In this document: positions 28,786 to 38,877 of the stretch, piece after piece | Numbering within the stretch: the first letter of the stretch is position 1 | How the letters are laid out: each line of letters starts with the position of its first letter | DNA from: Flavobacteriaceae bacterium | GTDB taxonomy: Bacteria; Bacteroidota; Bacteroidia; Flavobacteriales; Flavobacteriaceae | Assembly: GCA_016764435.1 (NCBI GenBank) | Contig: JAESRX010000013.1 | Location: 1-64,000 of the forward strand | Length of the DNA: 64,000 nt | Direction: 5' to 3' | Notes under the pieces: generated by a model | The model's database searches: none | Told to the model about the DNA's origin: nothing | What the model saw: only the letters and a program-made list of their open reading frames with translations | Position numbers and translations under genes: made by a program

Positions 28786-31479
28786 TTACAAATTAAACTT
28801 CACCGTCAACACCATATATCTCGGTTGCACAAAATACTGAGAAGACATGCTGTATAATTCAGAAAAACGATCTTCGTTAATGGTTTTTGTACCCAATAAA
28901 TTACTAGCAGTTATTTTAAACTCCCAATTACTATCTCCTTGTTGATAATACAAATTACTACTTAAAAAGGAATAGGTATTATCTATAGAACCTGTTTTGT
29001 TTGTATATTGATAATAACTATAATCTACCGTTAAGGTAACATCTTTTAAAAAGATGATTTCTAGATTTACAAAAGGTCTGTGTGTTTTATACGAATCCAA
29101 ACTTTTATCACTTTCAAAGGTATTAAAGGTCTGTTGATATCCAATTTCTAAATTTGGCCATTCTTTAAAATTAGTTCCTAATCTCGCTTTGTAACTTTGG
29201 GTTTTAGAAGTGGTTTTACGGATAACATCATTTTGAATATTGTTGTAATTATTTAAGCTGTAACGAGCATCCATAGACACTTTTAAAGTATTAAAACGAC
29301 GACCATAACGTGCACTTGCTGAAAATGAATCTTCAGGGGTGTCTATATTTACTCCCGTGTTTACACGGTCAATACCAGTAATAATCGAACTATATTTAAT
29401 GCCATTTTTCTTTTTTGTATAATTAAATCTCGCAAAAATATTCGTAAAATTAAACATACTAAAACTAGTATAATTCAAGGAATAATCTTCATACAAAGCA
29501 TGGTGTAAGTTTCTATTTCCAGAGAATAAGGTACTATAATTTGAATAAACAGTTCCTTCAGCCAATTTATTCAACGCTGGAAAAGAGGTAGAAACATGGT
29601 ATCTTAAACGGATACTTTCTGATTTTTTCAACTCTATTTTCGCATAAAAATCAGGTAATAATTTAGTAAACGAACCTTTATCTTCCACACCTAGTTGTGT
29701 GTTTTTAACTGAATAATGATGTAAAATGGCGCCTGGTGTGAAGGTAAATATCCCTGTTATAAACTTATAATAAAGTCCCAAATAGCTGTCCGAAAAATCA
29801 TAGTTTACATCGTTTTTCAAAAAAGAATCCTCATAATTAAGTTGACTTCCATCTTCTAATGTTTGATGAATAGCTGTGGTTAATTTTTGCGTATTCCACA
29901 AGGTTCCGATAGTTAGATTCACATTACTCTTATTATTTATCACATAGTAATAATCCAAATTAGCCGTAAATTTTTTACTTGTTTGTTTTTTAACTTGCTC
30001 TATATTAAACGGATTTCCTCCTTCTTCCAAGTCCGGAATCACGGAAAAACGTTGCGCTTCAGAAATAGAATTATAAACGGGCTTGTCTTTATCATACTCC
30101 ATTTGTAAAACCAGAGCAAAAATATTTTTATCATTTAAAGTATAATACATAGTAGCATTCTGATTGAAAGAAAATGGATCTGAACGTTGATTTAAATCCA
30201 ATAGCGTTTTATTTAAAACACCCTCTATATCCGTCAAAGAAATGATTGCATTCAATTCATCGGTAGTTGATTTTTTCACAAAAAGATCATAATCCAACTG
30301 GAAATTAGCACGAGGTTTGTATTTTAAAGCGCCTTTAAACATGGCTAATTCACTTCCTTGATTGGTCCTTGTCGTTTTATTTTCAATAGGCTGCTTAGCC
30401 CCTACATAATTAATGGTCTGCTTATTCGTCAACAACTGCGTATCCGTATTTGAATAAATTCCAAAAGCAGCTACATCCATCTTATCGTTAAGCTCATAAC
30501 TATAATTAACTGCTGTAAATATGGTCTCGATTTCTTGGGCTTTTTTATTTTTTAACATGGACAAACCGATACTTCCAGACGAGCTTCCTAAAACAGTTCC
30601 TGAATTCCTAAGACGCATCCCACCCGTAAAATTCATGTAATCACGAAAAGTAAAAGGTACTTCTCCCGTGTTATTTATGTCTGTGATACAATTAATACTT
30701 TGCTTAGGACTGTAATAAAATAATTTTGGATGGACTAAATATCGGTTATTTGGCCCAGCACCTGCCGTAACGTCCCCAAACCAAAAATTCTTTTTCCCTT
30801 CTTTCAAACGAATATTTATGGCCACACTCTCTTCGTCACTCCCTAACCCTCGTAATTGCCCCACTTCATTATAATTTTTCAACACTTCAATTTTATCCAC
30901 CGCATCCGCTGGGATATTTTTTAAGGCCAATTTAGTGTCGCCATCAAAAAAGGTCTTCCCTTCCACCATCACTTTACGCACCACTTTCCCTTCTATTTCT
31001 ATTTGACCTTCATCATTAATCTCGACGCCCGGCAACTTTTCCATAATATCTTCTAACTTTTTCTCTGTACCATTGGTAAACGAATCAGAATTATACACAA
31101 TGGTATCTCCTTTTATTGTCACCGGCATTTCGTACGTCAACTCCACCGTCCCTAAGGTATTATCTTGCGCATATAAGGTGATGTTTTTTTTCCAGTTTTT
31201 TTCTGGTTTATTCGTATCTACAATAAACGTAGTGGATTTAAAACCTACATAACTTACTTTTACTTTAAAAATCCCATTCACTCCTAAACTCATCCGATAT
31301 TTCCCTTTCGCATCTGTTATCGAATAATCCTCCATACCATTACCTACTTTATTTAAAGCAATTACATTGGCCATTTCTAAGGGATTTCCAATACTGTCCT
31401 TAATAAAACCCATTACTTTTACTTGGGCAGACGTACTTTTTAGGCATAACAATACAATGATAAAAATTATTTTTTTCAT
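28786..31479 (-). CDS. outer membrane beta-barrel protein with carboxypeptidase-like regulatory domain (TonB-dependent-receptor-like)
   Basis: Signal peptide MKKIIFIIVLLCLKSTSAQ, CarboxypepD_reg-like N-terminus, plug-like GVEINDEGQIEIEGKVVRKVMVEGKTFFDGD and beta-barrel repeats. Confidence 0.87.
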   Translation of the reverse strand: MKKIIFIIVLLCLKSTSAQVKVMGFIKDSIGNPLEMANVIALNKVGNGMEDYSITDAKGKYRMSLGVNGIFKVKVSYVGFKSTTFIVDTNKPEKNWKKNITLYAQDNTLGTVELTYEMPVTIKGDTIVYNSDSFTNGTEKKLEDIMEKLPGVEINDEGQIEIEGKVVRKVMVEGKTFFDGDTKLALKNIPADAVDKIEVLKNYNEVGQLRGLGSDEESVAINIRLKEGKKNFWFGDVTAGAGPNNRYLVHPKLFYYSPKQSINCITDINNTGEVPFTFRDYMNFTGGMRLRNSGTVLGSSSGSIGLSMLKNKKAQEIETIFTAVNYSYELNDKMDVAAFGIYSNTDTQLLTNKQTINYVGAKQPIENKTTRTNQGSELAMFKGALKYKPRANFQLDYDLFVKKSTTDELNAIISLTDIEGVLNKTLLDLNQRSDPFSFNQNATMYYTLNDKNIFALVLQMEYDKDKPVYNSISEAQRFSVIPDLEEGGNPFNIEQVKKQTSKKFTANLDYYYVINNKSNVNLTIGTLWNTQKLTTAIHQTLEDGSQLNYEDSFLKNDVNYDFSDSYLGLYYKFITGIFTFTPGAILHHYSVKNTQLGVEDKGSFTKLLPDFYAKIELKKSESIRLRYHVSTSFPALNKLAEGTVYSNYSTLFSGNRNLHHALYEDYSLNYTSFSMFNFTNIFARFNYTKKKNGIKYSSIITGIDRVNTGVNIDTPEDSFSASARYGRRFNTLKVSMDARYSLNNYNNIQNDVIRKTTSKTQSYKARLGTNFKEWPNLEIGYQQTFNTFESDKSLDSYKTHRPFVNLEIIFLKDVTLTVDYSYYQYTNKTGSIDNTYSFLSSNLYYQQGDSNWEFKITASNLLGTKTINEDRFSELYSMSSQYFVQPRYMVLTVKFNL

Positions 31480-31596
31480 GAGTGTAATTCTATTTAAATT
31501 ATGATAGTATTCTTTCATGCATGCGGTGACAGAAGGTTGCACACCCCTTCACATAAAACAGAAACAACCTTGTTTTACAGCACACTAAACACTCTC

Positions 31597-32410
31597 CTAT
31601 CCCTTTATTTCAATTGTTATTTGGTTTCCTTTTCCCTTTTTTCTACTTCCACTAAACCGCTTGAGCATCTCTTTTGTTTTTTTATATTGAATGGCGTCGT
31701 ATTTTTTTTGAGTCACTTTTTTTCCCTTATGTGGTTTTTCAATTGTCACTGCCTTTTTTGGATTTAGGACTATTTTAGTACACAAAAGCAAATGCTTCCC
31801 TTTTGCCACTTCCAAGATAAGGCCAGGCAATCCATATAACTTTTCAGGACCATGACTTACAGGAATTTCAGGTGTATACCAGGCAATTATTTTTCTGGTT
31901 TTAAGGGTGACACTATCAGTTTTAAAATCCCTATCTTCATATACTTCCATAGCCACGGCTTTAAAACAAGCATAACTCCCTATTTTTTTCGTATCTTTTT
32001 CTAATTTCCAATCTAATTTCTCTAACTCATCTTGTATCAAAAATAATTTCCCCATCATATTTCTTTTTTCTACATAGCGTTCTTCCTTCGTGTCTTTATA
32101 CAATTTAGTATCGCTTCCTCCACCTCCAAGCATGACCTGAAAACCTCCCTTCATTTTTAGAACAGGCGTTTCTAATTTTACTTGTTGATAATACAAGGAT
32201 GTCGTTTTATCAAAATGCAATTCATAGACTTTCTCAAATTGTTTTTTTTAGAATTTCCTGAAGTTGTGCTTGTTGCATTCCTCCCATCCCTTTGGATTCT
32301 ATTTTAAGGTCTACAATTTGCTTACTTTGGTAAATTGCCTTTCCACTAAATGACTGTGCCGAAACAGCAAAAGATAAGAACAAGACTAGAATGATCTGGA
32401 TTTTTTTCAT
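31597..32410 (-). pseudogene. GLPGLI family protein, frameshifted at an A8 homopolymer
   Basis: MKKIQIILVLFLSFAVSAQSFSGKAIYQSKQIVDLKIESKGMGGMQQAQLQEILKK (start 32410) continues in the 31597..32220 ORF (...GLPGLILEV...) only if one A is removed from the run at 32242-32249. Confidence 0.85.
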
Positions 32411-32545
32411 GGTATAAATATATTATTTCAGCAAACTTAGAACAGATTTGCGTATAACTTAGTTAATAAGTGTTAACGACTGTTAAGCAGGTGTTTTTTA
32501 TAAATTAACTTCCTATATTTGAATACCAGAAATAAAACAACCACT

Positions 32546-32905
32546 ATGAAATCTCTATTATTTTTAGTAATACTTTGCATTAGCATTACAAGTTTCTCCC
32601 AAGAAATTACAGACACTGAAAAGGAAATCAGCATTACTACCTATGCTCTAACTTTCAGTGATTTGGAGGATTTTAAGACAATTAATTGGGATCTAATTCC
32701 AGAAATACTGCAACATAACCAACCGGAAACAATAGTTAGATTAGAGTTTTCTATAAAAACAGCTCCGAACGAGATTCAAGATGTCGGTTTTATTGATTTT
32801 AAATTAGTTGTTCAAGGTAAAAGTAAAGAAGTAAAATCATTAGTAAAACGTGCAAAAAGAATACTTACAAAAACAATGTCCTTACTCCGTAAAAAACACA
32901 ATTAA
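32546..32905 (+). CDS. secreted hypothetical protein
   Basis: MKSLLFLVILCISITSFSQ signal peptide; no recognised domain. Confidence 0.6.
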   Translation: MKSLLFLVILCISITSFSQEITDTEKEISITTYALTFSDLEDFKTINWDLIPEILQHNQPETIVRLEFSIKTAPNEIQDVGFIDFKLVVQGKSKEVKSLVKRAKRILTKTMSLLRKKHN

Positions 32906-32946
32906 TTTAATAGCTATAGCGCTATCTTGACCCTTATATAGAAACA

Positions 32947-34485
32947 ATGAAACCGTCCAAATTCACCTATTTATTGCTTTTAATCAGCCTAACAATTATC
33001 CTTACTATAGGTGCTCAATTGTATTGGAATTATAATAATTACGTGCAAAATAAGCAACAAATAACCAATGAAATTCAATTGAGTTTAGACAATTCCTTGG
33101 AAGAATATTATGCCGATTTAGCAAAGAATAATTACTTCTCTATTATAGAAAAAGATCCTTATAAATCAAGTAATTTTTTAAAAGACATTCCATTTAACTC
33201 TATTTTATCAGAAATCAACCCCAAATTTATACCACAAAAAAAGGATTCATTAGCTGCTATTAATGCATACACCTTTAGTTTTAAGGACAGCAGCATGCAC
33301 AATGCTGTTTCCTTAAACTTAAGTAAAACCATTCCTCAAAAAAAAGAAAGGAAGTTTCTTAAAATAAAGGAACTCAACAAAATAAAACCAAAAAATATTT
33401 CCAATATCACCATTATTAGAGGAAAGAAATCGGCAGACAGTCTTCATTTAATAAATGGGTTAAATAAAATAATTATTTCTTTTCAGCAGGATACTATCTC
33501 CTACTCTCAAGTAGATTCATTATTAAATATTCAGTTAAACCAACGTAATATTAAAATTTCAAAACAACTCTGTCATTATAAAAAAGACAGCTTATACTAC
33601 CCAAAACTATATTCGTCTAAACAAGCATACCTTTCCGTAGACTCAAAATCCACTTTTTTAAAAAAGGATGAAAGCATCCGGTTGTATTTTAGCAACCCAT
33701 TTACGGATACGCTTAGAAGAAGTGCTACTGGAATATTGCTCTCCTTATTATTATCCTGTTGCATTATCGCCTGTCTGTTTTACCTATTATATATCATAAA
33801 GAACCAAAAGCAATTATCAGAAATTAAAAACGACTTAATCAGTAATATAACCCACGAGTTTAAAACCCCTATTGCTACCATTTCCGTAGCCTTGGAAAGT
33901 TTACAGAATTTTGGAGGTTTAAAAGACCCCAAAAAGACCAAATTATATTTAGATACTTCTACACAACAATTAACCAAGCTTCAATTAATGGTAGAAAAAC
34001 TATTAGAAACTGCGGCCTTAAACAACAGTGAATACAAACTAGATCTACAAGATATAAACTTGAGTAATCTCTTAGAAAAAACAGTACAAAGACAGGAAAA
34101 CTTACATACAAATCATCAATTTCACCTCAACATTTCTGAAACTAATATCCATTATAAAGTAGATGAATTTCATTTTGAAAATTCCCTAAATAATTTACTA
34201 GACAATGCTGTAAAATATGGAAACTCACACGTATTTATTGATTTAAAACAAGAAAAAAACGGAGTTACAATTGCCATTTCAGATGATGGAACTGGTATGA
34301 AAAAACAGCATAAAAATAAGGTTTTTGATCAATTCTACCGCATCCCTACAGGAAATACTCATACGATAAAAGGTTTTGGAATTGGACTGTATTATTGTAA
34401 AAGTATCATCGAAAAAACTGGAGGAACCATTCAAATAGAAGGGATTAAAAACAATACATTCATCATAAAACTACCTCATGAGTAA
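32947..34485 (+). CDS. two-component sensor histidine kinase
   Basis: 512 aa; TM segments, H-box SNITHEFKTPIATISVALE, N-box NSLNNLLDNAVKYG, G-box GIGLYYCKSIIEKTGG. Confidence 0.95.
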   Translation: MKPSKFTYLLLLISLTIILTIGAQLYWNYNNYVQNKQQITNEIQLSLDNSLEEYYADLAKNNYFSIIEKDPYKSSNFLKDIPFNSILSEINPKFIPQKKDSLAAINAYTFSFKDSSMHNAVSLNLSKTIPQKKERKFLKIKELNKIKPKNISNITIIRGKKSADSLHLINGLNKIIISFQQDTISYSQVDSLLNIQLNQRNIKISKQLCHYKKDSLYYPKLYSSKQAYLSVDSKSTFLKKDESIRLYFSNPFTDTLRRSATGILLSLLLSCCIIACLFYLLYIIKNQKQLSEIKNDLISNITHEFKTPIATISVALESLQNFGGLKDPKKTKLYLDTSTQQLTKLQLMVEKLLETAALNNSEYKLDLQDINLSNLLEKTVQRQENLHTNHQFHLNISETNIHYKVDEFHFENSLNNLLDNAVKYGNSHVFIDLKQEKNGVTIAISDDGTGMKKQHKNKVFDQFYRIPTGNTHTIKGFGIGLYYCKSIIEKTGGTIQIEGIKNNTFIIKLPHE

Positions 34486-35152
34486 TCCCATTAAAATATT
34501 ATTAGCAGAGGACGAACCCTCTTTAGGTCAGATTATAAAAGAGAGCTTAGAAACACGTAATTTTAAAGTTGACCTTTGCATAAACGGACAACTTGCCTTG
34601 GATCAATACCATCGCAACTTACCAGACATTTTAGTATTGGATGTAATGATGCCTTTAAAAGATGGTTTTACCGTAGCCAAAGAAATAAGAAAAATAGACG
34701 CTCAAATTCCAATCATTTTTTTAACTGCAAAATCACAGGTAAAAGATGTGGTACACGGCTTTAATATTGGAGGCAATGACTATTTAAAAAAACCCTTCTC
34801 TATGGAGGAGTTAATCGTGAGAATCCAAGCACTTTTAACCAGAAAACCATCGATAGAAAAAACCTTACAACTAGGGGAATATCAATTTGACAACACCAAA
34901 CAAACCCTAACGTACAATCATATATCTCAAGAATTAACACACCGGGAATCCGATTTATTATATCATTTATACCAATCTAAAAACAAGGTATTAGAACGGG
35001 GGTATATTTTAAATAAATTATGGGGAAATGACGATTTTTTCAATGCCCGAAGCATGGACGTATTTATAAGTAAATTACGAAAAAAATTACAAAAAGACGA
35101 AAAAATTAAAATACTAAACATCCGAGGTGTAGGCTATAAACTGATTATTTAG
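34478..35152 (+). CDS. OmpR-family response regulator
   Basis: 224 aa receiver (ILLAEDE, VLDVMMPLKDG, K in FLTAKSQ) plus winged-helix DNA-binding domain; overlaps the kinase gene by 8 nt. Confidence 0.95.
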   Translation: MSNPIKILLAEDEPSLGQIIKESLETRNFKVDLCINGQLALDQYHRNLPDILVLDVMMPLKDGFTVAKEIRKIDAQIPIIFLTAKSQVKDVVHGFNIGGNDYLKKPFSMEELIVRIQALLTRKPSIEKTLQLGEYQFDNTKQTLTYNHISQELTHRESDLLYHLYQSKNKVLERGYILNKLWGNDDFFNARSMDVFISKLRKKLQKDEKIKILNIRGVGYKLII

Positions 35153-35225
35153 GTGACTAAATACACCGTATTATTGTAAAAATTTAATTACTTTTATTTT
35201 TTATAAATTCTGAACGCTAAATCGT

Positions 35226-35840
35226 ATGCACGTAGCCATTGCCGGAAACATTGGAGCAGGTAAAACAACGCTAACCAAACTCTTATCTAAACATTACAAC
35301 TGGGAACCTCATTATGAATCTGTGGATGAAAACCCCTATTTAGATGACTTTTACGGTGAAATGGAGCGCTGGTCGTTCAATTTACAAGTTTATTTCTTAA
35401 ACAGTCGATTTAGACAAATTTTAGAAATCAGAGAAAGTGGCAAAGAAATTATACAGGACCGAACTATTTACGAAGATGCCCGTATTTTTGCACCTAACTT
35501 ACATGCGATGGGCTTAATGACCAACCGTGATTTTAAAAACTATTCTTCATTATTTGAATTGATGGAGCAATTAGTTTCTCCTCCAGATCTGTTGATTTAT
35601 TTACGTGGCTCTATCTCTACCTTAGTTGGTCAAATCCACAAACGTGGACGTGATTATGAAAACTCCATAAGTATTGATTATTTAAGTAGATTAAATGAGC
35701 GCTACGAAGCATGGATTACGGACTACAGTAAAGGGAAATTACTAATTATTGATATTGACAATTTAGATTTCGTAGGTAACCCTGAAGATTTAGGAAGTAT
35801 TATTGACAAAATAGATGCTCAAATAAACGGATTATTTTAA
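35226..35840 (+). CDS. deoxynucleoside kinase
   Basis: 204 aa; AIAGNIGAGKTTLTKLLSKHY P-loop, ERWSFNLQVYFLNSRF, DRTIYEDA. Confidence 0.92.
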   Translation: MHVAIAGNIGAGKTTLTKLLSKHYNWEPHYESVDENPYLDDFYGEMERWSFNLQVYFLNSRFRQILEIRESGKEIIQDRTIYEDARIFAPNLHAMGLMTNRDFKNYSSLFELMEQLVSPPDLLIYLRGSISTLVGQIHKRGRDYENSISIDYLSRLNERYEAWITDYSKGKLLIIDIDNLDFVGNPEDLGSIIDKIDAQINGLF

Positions 35841-35867
35841 AGAACAACACCACATCATATTTATAAA

Positions 35868-35895
35868 AAACGTGCACCTTGCACGTTTTTTTTTA
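35868..35895 (+). terminator. intrinsic terminator
   Basis: ACGTGCACCTTGCACGTTTTTTTTT. Confidence 0.8.
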
Positions 35896-36013
35896 TCTAA
35901 ACCCCTTCAACTACAGGGTGATAATTAGCGTAATTTTAACATTTATTCACTAAAAGTCCAATCACTATTTAGTAATTTCACTTCATATCTAAATAATAAC
36001 CATTCACCCCATT

Positions 36014-38530
36014 ATGAAACATCTTTACATGATGCTAGTACTCATTTTAAGTACTAGTCTATTGTTCGCTCAGGCGGAACAATCCTCAAAGGAGCCGACT
36101 CCTAATTATAGATTAGCTTCTAAATTCTCTCCTACAAACTTAGGAAAACTAGTACATTCAACGAGCGTAAGACCTCATTGGTTAAAAAAAGGAAACCGGT
36201 TTTGGTATCAATACAAAACCACCAATGGTTCTAACTACTATCTAGTAGATGCAGATAAGCGTACTAAAAAAGCCTTATTTGACAATGATGATATGGCATC
36301 TTGGTTGACACAAATAACCAAAGACCCTTATGATGGGCAACACTTACCTAAATTTGATTTTAAGTTTGTGAAAAACGAAACTGCCATTCAGTTTTACATC
36401 ACAGCAACAGAAAAAGTCCCCGTAAAGGAAACCAAAGAGGACCTTGTTAAAAAAGACAGCACCGATACGAAAGAAACCAAAAAGAAAACTCCAAAACTTG
36501 AGAAAAAAATCTATCACTTAGAATATAGACTTGGAGGTAATGGTTTAACGATACTCGACAACATAAAAAAAGAAGAACAAGACTGGAAAAAATGGGCGAA
36601 TATCTCTCCTGACAGTACCATCGTTCTTTTTTCTAAAAACTTCAATCTTTTTTGGATGGACAAAGAGAACTTCCTAAAAGCGGTAAAAGATGAAAAAGAC
36701 AGTACTATTGTACAACATCAATGGACCAAAGATGGAGTTGAAAATCACAATTTTGGAGGTGGTACTTACGGACAAAACAACGAAAGTAAAGAAGAGAAAA
36801 AAGACGACAGAAAAAGGATCGGAGGAATTTGGTCTCACGATTCTAAAAAATTCATTTACCACCGTACTGACGAGCGTATGTTAAAGGATTTATGGGTAAT
36901 AAACTCCGTCGCTAAAAAACGCCCTACTTTAGAAACCTATAAATACCACATGCCAGGAGAACAAGAATACGCAAAAGAAACCTTGCTTATATTTGACATT
37001 GACTCCAAAGAAATCACTAATGTAGTATTAGACAGTACGGCACAACAAGGGGTTTCTGCCTATAGAGCTCCTCGTAAAAAATCAAATACTAGGGACGATT
37101 TCAACCCCTCTTTATTACTTTCTAAAAAAGGAAAAATCTATTACAGCACCATCAGTAGAGACCGTAAAAGCTTAGATATCTGCGTAGCGGACATTAATAC
37201 TGGCGAAAGTAAAGTGTTAATAAAAGAACGTTTTAATACGTATATCGAACAACGAAATTTAGTACTGTTTAATAACGAAACCGAACTCTTACATTGGGCG
37301 GAACGCGATGGATGGGCGCATTTTTACTTGTATGATACTAAAGGGAATTTAAAAAACCAAGTTACTTCCGGTGCCTTCCATGTAGATGCGTTTAAAAATA
37401 TAGATGTAAAAAACCGCATCTTATATTTCACCGCAAACGGTGTTACAAAAGGACAAAATCCTTACTACGAACATCTTTACAAAATAAATTTAAACGGGAC
37501 GGGATTAAAAAACCTAAACCCTGGTAATTTTACTAGTCGCACAAGCATGGCAGATTCCAATCGCTATTTTGTAACGAACTACTCGAGAGTTGACACAGCT
37601 CCTATTGCAGCATTGCACACTAATAAAGGCGGACTTATCATGCAATTAGAAGAAGCGGATTTATCACAGTTATTCGCTACTGGATATCAGTTCCCAACAC
37701 CTTTTAAAATGAAAGCAGCTGACGGAATTACGGACATATTTGGAGTTATGTACAAGCCTTTTGACTTTGACCAAACCAAGAGCTACCCTTTACTAGAGTA
37801 TGTATACCCTGGACCACAAACCGAAGCAGTTAACGCATCCTTTTCATTACGAATGGACAGAATAGACCGTATGGCACAGGTTGGTTTTATAGTCGTGACA
37901 CTTGGAAACAGAGGAGGACATCCAGACCGTTCTAAATGGTATCACAATTATGGTTACGGAAACCTAAGAGACTATGGATTGGCAGATAAAAAATATGTAG
38001 CAGAACAATTGGCAGACAAACATCCGTATATCAATATTAATAAAGTAGGTATTTTTGGACATTCTGGAGGTGGATTCATGTCTACAGCCGCCATGTTACA
38101 ATATCCTGATTTCTTTAAGGCAGCAGTTTCTTCTGCTGGAAATCATGACAATAGCATGTACAATAGTTGGTGGAGTGAAACCCATCACGGAGTCTTAGCA
38201 GAAAAAGATGCTGCTGGAAAAACAACCTACAAATACACCATTGACAAAAACCAATCATTAGCCAAAAACTTAAAAGGAAGGTTGATGTTAATTACTGGAG
38301 ACGTAGATAACAATGTACATCCTGGAGCAACCATCAGAATGGCAAACGCCTTAATTAAAGCCCACAAACGCTTCGACTTTATGATCATGCCAGGACAGCG
38401 CCACAGTTTTGGAAAGATGTCAGAGTATTCTTTCTGGTTGCGTGCAGACCATTTCAGTAAACACTTTCTAGGAAATACATTTAACACTGTGGATATTACA
38501 GAAATGAACAGAGACAAGGCAAAAAATTAA
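36014..38530 (+). CDS. S9 family peptidase (dipeptidyl-peptidase IV-like)
   Basis: 838 aa; beta-propeller plus catalytic domain with GIFGHSGGGFMSTAAML nucleophile motif and C-terminal PGQRHSFG. Confidence 0.92.
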   Translation: MKHLYMMLVLILSTSLLFAQAEQSSKEPTPNYRLASKFSPTNLGKLVHSTSVRPHWLKKGNRFWYQYKTTNGSNYYLVDADKRTKKALFDNDDMASWLTQITKDPYDGQHLPKFDFKFVKNETAIQFYITATEKVPVKETKEDLVKKDSTDTKETKKKTPKLEKKIYHLEYRLGGNGLTILDNIKKEEQDWKKWANISPDSTIVLFSKNFNLFWMDKENFLKAVKDEKDSTIVQHQWTKDGVENHNFGGGTYGQNNESKEEKKDDRKRIGGIWSHDSKKFIYHRTDERMLKDLWVINSVAKKRPTLETYKYHMPGEQEYAKETLLIFDIDSKEITNVVLDSTAQQGVSAYRAPRKKSNTRDDFNPSLLLSKKGKIYYSTISRDRKSLDICVADINTGESKVLIKERFNTYIEQRNLVLFNNETELLHWAERDGWAHFYLYDTKGNLKNQVTSGAFHVDAFKNIDVKNRILYFTANGVTKGQNPYYEHLYKINLNGTGLKNLNPGNFTSRTSMADSNRYFVTNYSRVDTAPIAALHTNKGGLIMQLEEADLSQLFATGYQFPTPFKMKAADGITDIFGVMYKPFDFDQTKSYPLLEYVYPGPQTEAVNASFSLRMDRIDRMAQVGFIVVTLGNRGGHPDRSKWYHNYGYGNLRDYGLADKKYVAEQLADKHPYININKVGIFGHSGGGFMSTAAMLQYPDFFKAAVSSAGNHDNSMYNSWWSETHHGVLAEKDAAGKTTYKYTIDKNQSLAKNLKGRLMLITGDVDNNVHPGATIRMANALIKAHKRFDFMIMPGQRHSFGKMSEYSFWLRADHFSKHFLGNTFNTVDITEMNRDKAKN

Positions 38531-38775
38531 GACCTTGCCTTTGGCATCTCTCCTTTGGGGGAGAATTAAGGAATAGGACTGGGAAAAATTATTGATTACT
38601 CGTTGAAATGAACAGAAATTCAATTACACTACCCTATTAATTCTTCAAAACTATGTTCTTTTGATGATTGGTGATTGGTGACTGAAACGAACAACAACCT
38701 CCAAAGGACTCCGGTTTGTTATTCACAACAATGCTCAATTCTCCCCTTTAGGGAGATGTCGTAGACAAAGGGGAT
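38531..38775. repeat. intergenic element bounded by ~27-bp imperfect inverted repeats (MITE-like?)
   Basis: Left GCATCTCTCCTTTGGGGGAGAATTAAG (38544-38570); right CTCAATTCTCCCCTTTAGGGAGATGTC (38734-38760) is its near reverse complement. Confidence 0.5.
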
Positions 38776-38829
38776 TTCACAATATTTCTTCTCAATACTC
38801 TAATCTAAAACCTCAATACTACAAATAAA

Positions 38830-38862
38830 AAATGCTCGCAAATTGCGAGCATTTTTTTATTC
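38830..38862. terminator. bidirectional intrinsic terminator
   Basis: AAAAAATGCTCGCAAATTGCGAGCATTTTTTT. Confidence 0.8.
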
Positions 38863-38877
38863 TATATCCCTCGAAAA

